NCBI GenBank assembly: GCA_947169985.1 | Contig: CAMVRW010000016.1 | Span: 1-17,459 of the forward strand | Origin: an uncultured Butyrivibrio sp. | Lineage (GTDB): Bacteria; Bacillota; Clostridia; Lachnospirales; Lachnospiraceae | Length of the DNA stretch: 17,459 bases | Direction of reading: 5' to 3' | Shown: piece after piece, positions 7,798 through 13,731 of the stretch | Layout of the letters: each line of letters begins with the position of its first letter | Position numbering within the stretch: position 1 is the stretch's first letter | The notes under the pieces: model-generated | What the model saw: the letters and a program-made list of their open reading frames with translations, nothing else | The model's database searches: none | What the model was told of the DNA's origin: nothing | Program-made: the position numbers and the translations under genes

Positions 7798-7812
7798 TAT
7801 AATTAACTTATG
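7798..7812 (+). promoter_or_regulatory. TATAAT six bases before an ATG: possible leaderless start of the DUF5721 gene
   Basis: TATAAT at 7798-7803 is followed by six bases and then the ATG at 7810. Sigma-A transcripts start about six to seven bases after the -10, so the mRNA would begin at or next to the start codon. There is no Shine-Dalgarno sequence, since the preceding bases are AT-rich. No good -35 is visible. Confidence 0.55.
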
Positions 7813-8310
7813 ATAGCGATTAAAATCACACAGCAGAAAAACTTCATGGCAAAGCTCCTTACTACAGATATGTTTGATGCTTATCTGGTGGAGGAAGCTA
7901 TTATCGAAACCTTTAATACCTTCACAATTGATGGCAGGATCCATAAAGACTTTTATAAAGATACATCTTTAGATCCTGAGCAGATACCTTCAGGTGACTT
8001 CTCAAGTTGGGGCAAAATTCGCCCAATATGCCTTGATCTCATAAAAGGTAAACAGACTCCCCTTGGTTTTAAGTTTGTTCTTCACCTGGGACAGGAAGCT
8101 AAAGAAAAGCTTCTTGCAGGAGTAGATATGGATATTTCTCCGGATCAGCTGAATTTAGGTATAAATATAAAACTCAGCCAGGGACAGATAATAATCACCA
8201 CAGGAATGTCCACTAACATCTTCTCTATGGATAAAAGCGCAGAAAAAGCCTGGGATGAATTCATCCCAAGCTTCTTAGAATCAAATGGTATAGAAACAGA
8301 TTTAATGTAG
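7810..8310 (+). CDS. DUF5721-family protein of unknown function
   Basis: A 166-residue cytoplasmic protein. I recognise the beginning MIAIKITQQKNFMAKLL and the central segment FNTFTIDGRIHKDF...RPICLDLIKGKQTPLGFKFVLHL as the DUF5721 family seen in Lachnospiraceae; its function is not known. It has no signal peptide, membrane segment or recognisable catalytic motif. The start is fixed by the family-like N-terminus, yet no ribosome site precedes it. It is divergent from lacI, and its stop is only two bases from the end of the facing HPt gene, with no separate terminator seen. Confidence 0.8.
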   Translation: MIAIKITQQKNFMAKLLTTDMFDAYLVEEAIIETFNTFTIDGRIHKDFYKDTSLDPEQIPSGDFSSWGKIRPICLDLIKGKQTPLGFKFVLHLGQEAKEKLLAGVDMDISPDQLNLGINIKLSQGQIIITTGMSTNIFSMDKSAEKAWDEFIPSFLESNGIETDLM

Positions 8311-8312
8311 CA

Positions 8313-8672
8313 CTATGTCTGATATTTCTGTAATATTACGATCAGCTGATCATACTTTGGCTTGATCTGATCATACTTTTCCTTGTACCCGTCCATGGAA
8401 CCGGCACGAAGTATCTCTGTCAGTTCACACACAGGTGTAAGGAATCCCTTAAGTCCCAGGTTGGCGCCTACTCCCTTAAGAGTATGCACAGCCTTGAAGG
8501 CCTCAGAAACATTCCCCTCTGCCAGATATTTGGTAAGATCACTCATGCTCTGGTCGTTCAAGAATTTGAACATAAACTTGGCGATCAGATCCTCATTTCC
8601 CATGAATCTGTCGAGAATCTCATTCCAGTCTACGCCCCACTCAATTAACTCAGCCTTGAAATTAGCGTCCAT
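8313..8672 (-). CDS. Stand-alone HPt phosphotransfer protein
   Basis: A 119-residue protein that is a single histidine phosphotransfer domain. His63 lies in AVHTLKGVGANLGL, the signature of the HPt four-helix bundle, with the conserved Lys and Gly three and four residues later. Such proteins shuttle phosphoryl groups between a hybrid kinase and a response regulator; neither is adjacent here. The ATG at 8672 follows GGAGG. Near the C-terminus the tetrapeptide KYDQ occurs twice, encoded by a 12-bp direct repeat (8348-8359 and 8369-8380). It probably has its own promoter in the gap before prfA. Confidence 0.92.
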   Translation of the reverse strand: MDANFKAELIEWGVDWNEILDRFMGNEDLIAKFMFKFLNDQSMSDLTKYLAEGNVSEAFKAVHTLKGVGANLGLKGFLTPVCELTEILRAGSMDGYKEKYDQIKPKYDQLIVILQKYQT

Positions 8673-8715
8673 AAGCCTCCGTCCGATTAAAAGAATATCG
8701 AAAAACCGAGTAATA

Positions 8716-8743
8716 TTTATACTATAAATAGATTTTACAACAA
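8716..8743 (-). promoter_or_regulatory. Possible promoter of the HPt gene
   Basis: On the minus strand TTGTTG (8738-8743), 16 bp, TATAAA (8716-8721) lies about 45 bases before the ATG in the 115-bp gap after prfA. The -35 is poor. No intrinsic terminator for prfA is visible in this gap, so read-through from prfA is also possible. Confidence 0.35.
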
Positions 8744-8787
8744 TTCATTTTTCTCAGCAACGGATAGAAGTTCTTTTTATTATATTT

Positions 8788-9864
8788 TTAGACTTGCTCT
8801 CCCATTGCCACAAGCTTCTCTGCCTGATCAGCTGCAATAAGGGAATCAATTATCTCATCCAGATCTCCGTCCATGATCTGATCTATCTTATAGAGAGTAA
8901 GTCCGATACGGTGATCAGTTACTCTTCCCTGATGGAAGTTGTAGGTTCTTATCTTCTCGGAACGGTCTCCTGATCCAACCTGGCTCCTTCGAAGCTCTGC
9001 CTCGTCATTGTGCTGCTTTGCACTCTCCATCTCAAAGAGCTTGGCACGAAGTACTTTAAGGGCTTTTGCTTTATTCTGCTGCTGACTCTTTTCATCCTGA
9101 CAGGAAATAACGATTCCTGTAGGCAAATGGGTCAGTCTTACAGCGGAGTCCGTTGTATTGACGCACTGTCCGCCGTTTCCGGAAGCACGGAACACATCGA
9201 ACTTACAGTCGTTCATGTCAATCTCCACTTCCACGTCCTCTACCTCAGGCATAATAGCAACTGTTATGGCTGAAGTATGGATTCTTCCGCCGGATTCTGT
9301 GGCAGGTATTCTCTGAACTCTGTGTACTCCACTCTCAAATTTAAGTCTGGAGTATGCGCCATTTCCCTTTATCATAAAGCTTACGGTCTTAATACCACCG
9401 ATGCCGATATCCTCAACGCTCATGGTCTCAACACGCCATGCCTGTCTCTCAGCATATCTTGTGTAGACCCTGTACATATCTGCTGCAAAAAGAGCTGCCT
9501 CATCTCCGCCAACACCCGCTCTGATCTCCACGATAACGTTCTTCTCATCGTTAGGATCCTTAGGGAGCAAAAGAATCTTAAGCTCCTCCTCCAGTGCCGG
9601 GAGCTGATCCTTGGCGTCAGATAGCTCTTCCTTGAGCATCTCCTTCATTTCAGGGTCATTTTCCTCGTCCAGCATGGAAAGGCTCTCTTCTATGGTTTCT
9701 TTGCACTTCTTATATCTGTTGTAGCACTCCACCAAAGGCTCCAGGTTCTTCTGCTCCTTCATCAGGGCTCTGAACCTCTCCTGGTCTGAAACCACCGATG
9801 GATCGCCCAGCATCATGGTGATGTCCTCATACCGTCTTAAAATGTCTTCTAATTTATCAAACAT
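8788..9864 (-). CDS. prfA: Peptide chain release factor 1
   Basis: Recognises UAA and UAG and triggers peptide release on the ribosome. It is 358 residues, the normal length. The PAT tripeptide at 187-189 identifies RF1 rather than RF2, and the GGQ motif at 231-233 reaches the peptidyl transferase centre; its Gln is the substrate of the methyltransferase encoded upstream by prmC. The ATG at 9864 follows AAGGAG. A 246-bp gap separates it from prmC, with the prmC terminator and then a large hairpin, so prfA probably has its own transcript or a regulated leader. Confidence 0.97.
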   Translation of the reverse strand: MFDKLEDILRRYEDITMMLGDPSVVSDQERFRALMKEQKNLEPLVECYNRYKKCKETIEESLSMLDEENDPEMKEMLKEELSDAKDQLPALEEELKILLLPKDPNDEKNVIVEIRAGVGGDEAALFAADMYRVYTRYAERQAWRVETMSVEDIGIGGIKTVSFMIKGNGAYSRLKFESGVHRVQRIPATESGGRIHTSAITVAIMPEVEDVEVEIDMNDCKFDVFRASGNGGQCVNTTDSAVRLTHLPTGIVISCQDEKSQQQNKAKALKVLRAKLFEMESAKQHNDEAELRRSQVGSGDRSEKIRTYNFHQGRVTDHRIGLTLYKIDQIMDGDLDEIIDSLIAADQAEKLVAMGEQV

Positions 9865-9903
9865 GGATTTCTCCTTGTGTTCATGTGTGTTCTAAGTTAC
9901 TGT

Positions 9904-10028
9904 CAGGCCTGCAGAAAAATATGCTTTGATTCTCATAGCTCTGAACACTCCGATAAGCCAGGCTGGGAGCCAGTCTTATCTCCGTAGAGCTACAATCGAA
10001 TCTGCAGCATACTTTTTCTGCAGACCTG
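9904..10028 (-). ncRNA. Large structured RNA element in the prfA leader
   Basis: Nearly continuous hairpin of about 125 nt. Pairing arms (plus coordinates): 9904-9919 with 10013-10028 (16 bp, one G-U); 9920-9925 with 10006-10011 after a single bulged base; 9928-9932 with 9998-10002; 9936-9942 with 9986-9992; 9952-9957 with 9975-9980; and 9961-9964 with 9968-9971. Small internal loops separate them. The strand is assigned by context, since it lies between the prmC terminator and the prfA ribosome site. No T-run follows the base of the stem, so it is not a simple terminator. It could be a cis-regulatory leader, a small RNA or a palindromic repeat element. Confidence 0.6.
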
Positions 10029-10059
10029 TATCGTAGACCAACACTACATTTATTCAAAA
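10029..10059 (-). promoter_or_regulatory. Weak candidate promoter at the base of the prfA leader hairpin
   Basis: On the minus strand TTGAAT, 16 bp, TACGAT lies directly after the T-run of the prmC terminator. Transcription would begin close to the first paired base of the large hairpin. Each hexamer matches only four of six bases. Confidence 0.3.
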
Positions 10060-10109
10060 AAAATTGCCTTATCTAAGTTCATATCATTAGCATATGTACA
10101 TCGAAGGCA
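10056..10109 (-). terminator. Intrinsic terminator after prmC
   Basis: On the minus strand TGCCTT (10104-10109) pairs with AAGGCA (10065-10070) and is followed by a T8 run (10056-10063). The interior contains a further small stem, CATAT with ATATG. The GC stem is short and the loop long, so efficiency may be partial. It begins one base after the prmC stop. Confidence 0.6.
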
Positions 10110-10110
10110 T

Positions 10111-10953
10111 CTAATAATAGCATGCTTTGATAACTCTATCGTTGCCTGAGAAATCTTTTACAACCTCGATATCGTGATAACATCCAGCTTTCTCCAGAAG
10201 TTCTTTTACCTCTTCAGCCTGGTCATAGCCAATTTCCATAATCAGATAACCACTAGTAAACAAATACTCAGGAGCTTTGGCGATTATGCGCCTGTAAAAG
10301 GCAAGGCCGTCAGCATCTCCGTCGAGGGCTAGGCGGGGTTCGTAGTCCTTTACCTCAGGAGCAAGGGTTTCAATAACAGATGTTTTGATGTAAGGCGGGT
10401 TGGAGACTATGATATCGGCTTTCTTCTCCATGGATTCGGGGAAGAGGTCGGTGTGAAGAAACTCAACTCGATCTGATAGTCCAAGCCTTTCTGCGTTCTC
10501 CTTAGCTACAGCCAGAGCCGTCTCAGAAATATCTGTACACACGGCTGTAGTGTAGTTTGTGAAGTTCAAAATGGTAAGGCCGATACATCCTGATCCGGTG
10601 CAAAGGTCTAAAACCTTGAAGCCGTCCTCCATGTAGCGAAGGGCTTCCTCGGCCAGGAACTCGCTGTCCTGCTCAGGGATAAGCACATCACTTGTTACCT
10701 TAAAGTTAATCCCCATGAAATCCCAGCTGCCAAGGATATAGGCAACCGGCTCCCTGTCTGCTCTTCTTTTGATGAACTCATCGTAGGCCGACTTTTCTTT
10801 TTCCGTAAGTTCTCTGTCGGGATGGGCAATAAGCGCACTGTGGTCCGTTCCACATACGTATTCTAAAAGGAGCCGGGCATCAAGCTTAGCTTCTGCAATT
10901 CCGGCTCTCTCTAATATTTCTGTTGCGTTTTCAAAACAATCCTTATACTTCAT
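10111..10953 (-). CDS. prmC: Release factor glutamine methyltransferase
   Basis: Methylates the Gln of the GGQ motif in release factors using S-adenosylmethionine. It is 280 residues: an N-terminal helical domain (about 1-75) and a Rossmann methyltransferase domain with VLDLCTGSGCIGL (114-126) and the catalytic NPPY (185-188) that holds the glutamine. The usual IPRPETE-like segment reads IPEQDSE here, a modest variation. The ATG at 10953 gives MKYKDCFENA and overlaps the end of the DUF1385 gene by 11 bases, with GAGGA upstream. Longer in-frame starts inside DUF1385 lack support. The gene is followed by a terminator and then by prfA, its substrate gene. Confidence 0.95.
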   Translation of the reverse strand: MKYKDCFENATEILERAGIAEAKLDARLLLEYVCGTDHSALIAHPDRELTEKEKSAYDEFIKRRADREPVAYILGSWDFMGINFKVTSDVLIPEQDSEFLAEEALRYMEDGFKVLDLCTGSGCIGLTILNFTNYTTAVCTDISETALAVAKENAERLGLSDRVEFLHTDLFPESMEKKADIIVSNPPYIKTSVIETLAPEVKDYEPRLALDGDADGLAFYRRIIAKAPEYLFTSGYLIMEIGYDQAEEVKELLEKAGCYHDIEVVKDFSGNDRVIKACYY

Positions 10954-11938
10954 TTTCCTCGTCCTGAAGCCAGCTCTCATCAATCTCATAGCCGAAGGAA
11001 TCCTTAAGGAACTCCTTCCAGTCAAATACTGCCTCTACAGATCTAATGGCAACCTCTATCATTTCGTCATCAGGCTCTTTTGTTGTGAGTCTCTGAAGCC
11101 ATAAGCCCGGTGCTGAGATCCATCTAACCAGGAAGAAATTGGTCCTTCCTGCAAGCCTTATGAGCTCGTAGGAGATTCCGGAGATAACAGGGATAAGAAG
11201 GAGCCTTATCACCACGCGCCACACGTAGGAATCAATCCTGATGAAGAAGAAAAGTACGATACTTATGAGCATTACAAAGAGAATAAAACTGCTTCCGCAT
11301 CTCTTGTGAAGTCTGGAGCTCTTTTTAACGTTGTGGACAGTAAGTGGTCTTCCCTTTTCAATACAGTTGATGCACTTATGCTCGGCACCATGATACATGA
11401 AAAGCCTCTTTATATCCTTGATCGTTGAAATCAAAAGGATATAGAGGATAAATATCAATATCCTAAGTACGCCCTCAATAATAGCCACCAGAGAATCATT
11501 TCTGGCATACTTGGAGATAACCTCTGAAAGAGCGTATGGAAGTATCATGAAAAGAGCTATTGCAAAGGCAAAAGAAATAAGTGTTGTAAACACCATAAGG
11601 AAGGTATCTTCGTGTCCATTTGATACCTGCTCGATGCCTTCGTCCAGCTTACTGGGCTTTTCCTTGGTCTCCTCATAGAAGGAAGAGGAGAAATTAAGGG
11701 ACTTAAGCCCAAGGATAAGTGAATCTAAAAATACGAACACTCCCCTTACAAAAGGAATGTTAAGGAGCTTGCTTCCATAGGCCAAGCCATGGTATTCATC
11801 TACCTCAACAGCGATTTCGCCATCGGGCTTACGAACTGCCACAGCATACATGTCCTTGTTCTTCATCATTACTCCCTCAAGAACTGCCTGTCCGCCTATT
11901 CCTGAGTAGTGTCTGATCTTTCTCTTACGTCTGTTCAT
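10943..11938 (-). CDS. DUF1385-family membrane protein of the prmC-prfA cluster
   Basis: A 331-residue integral membrane protein of the DUF1385 family, whose molecular role is not established. The N-terminal GIGGQAVLEGVMMK and the central MYHGAEHKCINC motif are its hallmarks; the His/Glu/Cys cluster hints at metal or redox chemistry. About four hydrophobic spans are visible, two before the HGAEHK loop and two after it. The ATG at 11938 (MNRRKRK) is preferred over a TTG at 11953, although the upstream GGTGG is only a fair ribosome site. It overlaps prmC by 11 bp. The order rpmE-DUF1385-prmC-prfA recurs in Clostridia, so a link with translation or its quality control is often assumed but not shown. 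Confidence 0.9.
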   Translation of the reverse strand: MNRRKRKIRHYSGIGGQAVLEGVMMKNKDMYAVAVRKPDGEIAVEVDEYHGLAYGSKLLNIPFVRGVFVFLDSLILGLKSLNFSSSFYEETKEKPSKLDEGIEQVSNGHEDTFLMVFTTLISFAFAIALFMILPYALSEVISKYARNDSLVAIIEGVLRILIFILYILLISTIKDIKRLFMYHGAEHKCINCIEKGRPLTVHNVKKSSRLHKRCGSSFILFVMLISIVLFFFIRIDSYVWRVVIRLLLIPVISGISYELIRLAGRTNFFLVRWISAPGLWLQRLTTKEPDDEMIEVAIRSVEAVFDWKEFLKDSFGYEIDESWLQDEENEV

Positions 11939-11985
11939 ACCGTAACCACCCAAAACTAATTTATTATCTTACTATTCTATCAAAG

Positions 11986-12017
11986 AAAAAGAGGTCGAGG
12001 CTACTTGCCTCAACCTC
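11986..12017 (-). terminator. Intrinsic terminator after rpmE
   Basis: An 11-bp stem, 11991-12001 with 12007-12017 (one G-T pair, five-base loop), is followed on the minus strand by TTTTTC. It is strong and in one orientation only. It separates rpmE from DUF1385-prmC, for which no good promoter is seen in the short remaining gap, so those genes may rely on read-through. Confidence 0.85.
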
Positions 12018-12041
12018 CTACTTGTCATTTCCAATCTAAAA

Positions 12042-12248
12042 TTACTTGTTGTCCATGCCGTACTTCTTGTTGAACTTATCAATACGTCCACGAGCAGCTG
12101 TAGCCTTCTGCTGGCCAGTATAGAAAGGATGGCACTTTGAGCAAATTTCTACGTGGATATCGCTCTTTGTTGATCCTACTGTAAATGTGTTACCGCAGTT
12201 GCATGTAACAGTTGCCTGATGGAATTCTGGCTGAATGTCCTGTCTCAT
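12042..12248 (-). CDS. rpmE: 50S ribosomal protein L31, zinc-binding type
   Basis: A 68-residue protein of the large ribosomal subunit. It has the four zinc ligands of the C+ form: Cys16 and Cys18 in CNCG, and Cys36 and Cys39 in CSKCH. The zinc-free paralogue made under zinc starvation lacks them, so this is the housekeeping form. The ATG at 12248 has GAGGTG upstream. It has a strong promoter and a leader of about 109 bases with two hairpins, and a strong terminator follows, so it is transcribed mainly as a single gene. Confidence 0.97.
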   Translation of the reverse strand: MRQDIQPEFHQATVTCNCGNTFTVGSTKSDIHVEICSKCHPFYTGQQKATAARGRIDKFNKKYGMDNK

Positions 12249-12280
12249 TTCTTTCTCACCTCACTATATCTTCAATACTT

Positions 12281-12324
12281 CATCTGTTTCCGACAGACGT
12301 TGTCAGTACTTATCGTACCTGACA
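12281..12324 (-). promoter_or_regulatory. Two-hairpin leader of rpmE, possible L31 autoregulatory site
   Basis: One hairpin is 12281-12287 with 12293-12299 (7 bp, loop of five). The other is 12301-12305 plus 12306-12309 with 12315-12318 plus 12320-12324 (9 bp with one bulged base). They are nearly adjacent and lie 33 bases before the start codon. RNA leaders bound by L31 are known in several phyla; whether this belongs to one of them cannot be decided by eye. Confidence 0.55.
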
Positions 12325-12363
12325 TAAAATTGTTCACGGTTACTGTTTCACAACAGCTATATA

Positions 12364-12392
12364 ACTATAACACACTCTTTTTTATATGGCAA
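12364..12392 (-). promoter_or_regulatory. Strong promoter of rpmE
   Basis: On the minus strand TTGCCA (12387-12392), 17 bp, TATAGT (12364-12369), with TGT directly before the -10 as an extended -10 element. Each hexamer matches five of six consensus bases. Start predicted near 12357. Confidence 0.8.
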
Positions 12393-12403
12393 GAACTTTT
12401 TGA

Positions 12404-12433
12404 TTCAGTAAACTTGCCTTCAGTAAACTTGCC
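12404..12433. repeat. Perfect tandem duplication of 15 bp upstream of the rpmE promoter
   Basis: TTCAGTAAACTTGCC occurs twice in direct contact (12404-12418 and 12419-12433), at about -47 to -76 relative to the predicted rpmE start. Its CTTGCC end is the inverted match of GGCAAG at 12388-12393, which overlaps the -35 element. Confidence 0.9.
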
Positions 12434-12463
12434 TAATATATTTTAACTCAAAACCAACTAGGA

Positions 12464-12928
12464 TTATTCGTCTTCATCCTCTGAAGGTACTTCAAATTTC
12501 TTTCTGATGGTAAGGATGTTCTGGCCATTCTCAAAGTTATAGAGCATTTCGTCGACTTTTTTCTTGACAAAAAAGATTCCAAGTCCGCCCTGCTTTCTCT
12601 TGCAGGCATCAAGGGTTATGTCAGGATCAGGCTTTTCCAAAGGATTGTAGGGTACTCCGGTGTCGATGAAGGTAATCTCTATGGAATTATCCTTGGGGAA
12701 TAGCTTTGCGATCAGGGATGCTCTGCCAACTTTACCCTTATCCTTGTAGGCATAGCTCGCTATGTTCACAAACAGTTCCTCCACCACAATAAAGATATGG
12801 GAAAGCTCTATCTGTGAAACCTTCAGACTGCTGATTATCCTGTCAATAAAATCTATCACCTTGGGAAGGTTATCGACATGAGCATCAATATCCAGCCTGT
12901 ATTGAATTTCCTTTGAATTCTTGTCCAT
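12464..12928 (-). CDS. RsbW-like ATP-binding protein (anti-sigma factor / serine kinase family)
   Basis: A 154-residue GHKL-fold protein of the HATPase_c_2 group. The N-box is VVEELFVNIASYAY (48-61, with Glu50, Glu51 and Asn55), the G1 box is DTGVPYNP (89-96) and the G2 box is GGLGIFFVKK (114-123). Relatives are anti-sigma factors and serine kinases that phosphorylate STAS-domain antagonists, or partners of PP2C phosphatases. No STAS protein or phosphatase is nearby, so the partner is unknown. The C-terminus is acidic (PSEDEDE). The ATG at 12928 has a weak GGAAAA upstream. It diverges from the cyclic-nucleotide-binding-like gene. Confidence 0.88.
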   Translation of the reverse strand: MDKNSKEIQYRLDIDAHVDNLPKVIDFIDRIISSLKVSQIELSHIFIVVEELFVNIASYAYKDKGKVGRASLIAKLFPKDNSIEITFIDTGVPYNPLEKPDPDITLDACKRKQGGLGIFFVKKKVDEMLYNFENGQNILTIRKKFEVPSEDEDE

Positions 12929-13019
12929 CAGCTTTTTCCAACAAAAATTATCATCAGTTGCTGTGAACTATATTGTATCATATTTCTATTCTTTTTTTCG
13001 AAATCACGTATAAATATTG

Positions 13020-13070
13020 TATAATTTAAGAAGACAAGACAAAAGGTCATCATTCTTTCTATTAGGAGGT
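13020..13070 (+). promoter_or_regulatory. -10 element and ribosome site of the cyclic-nucleotide-binding-like gene
   Basis: TATAAT at 13020-13025 with TG directly before it, and a strong AGGAGGT at 13064-13070 five bases before the ATG. The -35 (TTCGAA at 17 bp) is weak. The leader is about 44 bases. Confidence 0.5.
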
Positions 13071-13075
13071 GCTTC

Positions 13076-13624
13076 ATGGGTGATATAGATCAAAAGAGTG
13101 CTATCAGCGACAATTCTTTTGCCGGAAAGGCCATAGTTTCTTTTCCTGCGGAATCACTTATCCTGAAGGAAGGTGACGTCAATCCCGATATGTTCAAGAT
13201 AATACAGGGAAAGGCTGAAATGTATGTAGGCTACGGAACAGACAAGGAGGTTCTTCTTGGAATTGTAGGCCCCGGAACCTGCTTTGGTGAGCTGGGACTT
13301 TTATTAAAAGCTCCGTCAATTTATACTGTTATAGCCTACTCTGATGTCTATGCCATAAGGGTCACAGAAGATCGCATGGGCAATTTCATCCAGGAAAACC
13401 ACTCCAGTGCTCTCCAGATCATGAAGAACATGGCTCATACCATGGCGATCATGCAGCATCAGATCATGGCTCTTAGCGATGAGATCAACTCCTACACCAA
13501 AAAGGATGAGGACAGCTTTGAAGATATGAAGAAAGAACTGCTCCAGAGTCTCTACAATCCCAACGGCCTTGGTATGAGAGGAAAAATGTACTTCATGGGA
13601 AACCAGGGTAACGACAAAAAATAA
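13076..13624 (+). CDS. Cyclic-nucleotide-binding-domain-like protein without HTH
   Basis: A 182-residue protein with a CRP-type beta-roll (about 20-105), recognised by LILKEGDVNPDMFKIIQGKAEMY and the phosphate-binding-cassette start CFGELGLLL (69-77). In true cAMP or cGMP binders the cassette continues with an Arg that holds the phosphate; here the sequence is KAPSIYTVIA with Ser81 at that place, so nucleotide binding is doubtful. The remaining about 75 residues are helical, rich in Met and Gln, and contain no helix-turn-helix, so it is not a CRP-type transcription factor. The start follows a strong ribosome site. It may sense or scaffold; the role is not known. Confidence 0.85.
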   Translation: MGDIDQKSAISDNSFAGKAIVSFPAESLILKEGDVNPDMFKIIQGKAEMYVGYGTDKEVLLGIVGPGTCFGELGLLLKAPSIYTVIAYSDVYAIRVTEDRMGNFIQENHSSALQIMKNMAHTMAIMQHQIMALSDEINSYTKKDEDSFEDMKKELLQSLYNPNGLGMRGKMYFMGNQGNDKK

Positions 13625-13636
13625 TATCACCGGGAC

Positions 13637-13663
13637 TAAAGTTTCCCCGAAAAATGTCGAAAT
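13637..13663 (+). promoter_or_regulatory. SigD/FliA-like promoter before the coiled-coil gene
   Basis: TAAA (13637-13640), exactly 15 bp, then GTCGAAAT (13656-13663). The Bacillus SigD pattern is TAAA-N15-GCCGATAT; the second element matches six of eight with the core CGA kept. A start near 13670 would leave a leader of about 60 bases before GGAGG (13721-13725). No sigma-A promoter of comparable quality is seen in this gap. Confidence 0.45.
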
Positions 13664-13731
13664 AAGAGTTAGAAAGCCATAAATATACCCCAAATGGATT
13701 TAGGGATTCTTTAACGTCACGGAGGACGATC

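Noticed and set aside
8340..8351. GATCAGCTGATC, a perfect 12-bp palindrome at the end of the HPt gene.
   Set aside because: It lies inside the coding sequence for the repeated KYDQ/LI residues, has no T-run and is explained by the local codon repeat.
9904..10028. Direct assignment of the hairpin as 6S RNA.
   Set aside because: It is shorter than usual 6S RNA and lacks an evident large central bubble; a covariance search would be needed.
9891..10079. Eight-base direct repeats TCTAAGTT (9891-9898 and 10072-10079) flanking the prfA leader hairpin, as a target-site duplication of a mobile element.
   Set aside because: The hairpin is not symmetric relative to them, and an 8-base match is not improbable in about 200 bases. 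Kept only as a reason to count copies.
13632..13650. CGGG...CCCG inverted repeat after the cyclic-nucleotide-binding-like gene as a terminator.
   Set aside because: The stem is only four pairs and is followed by A residues rather than T on the plus strand.
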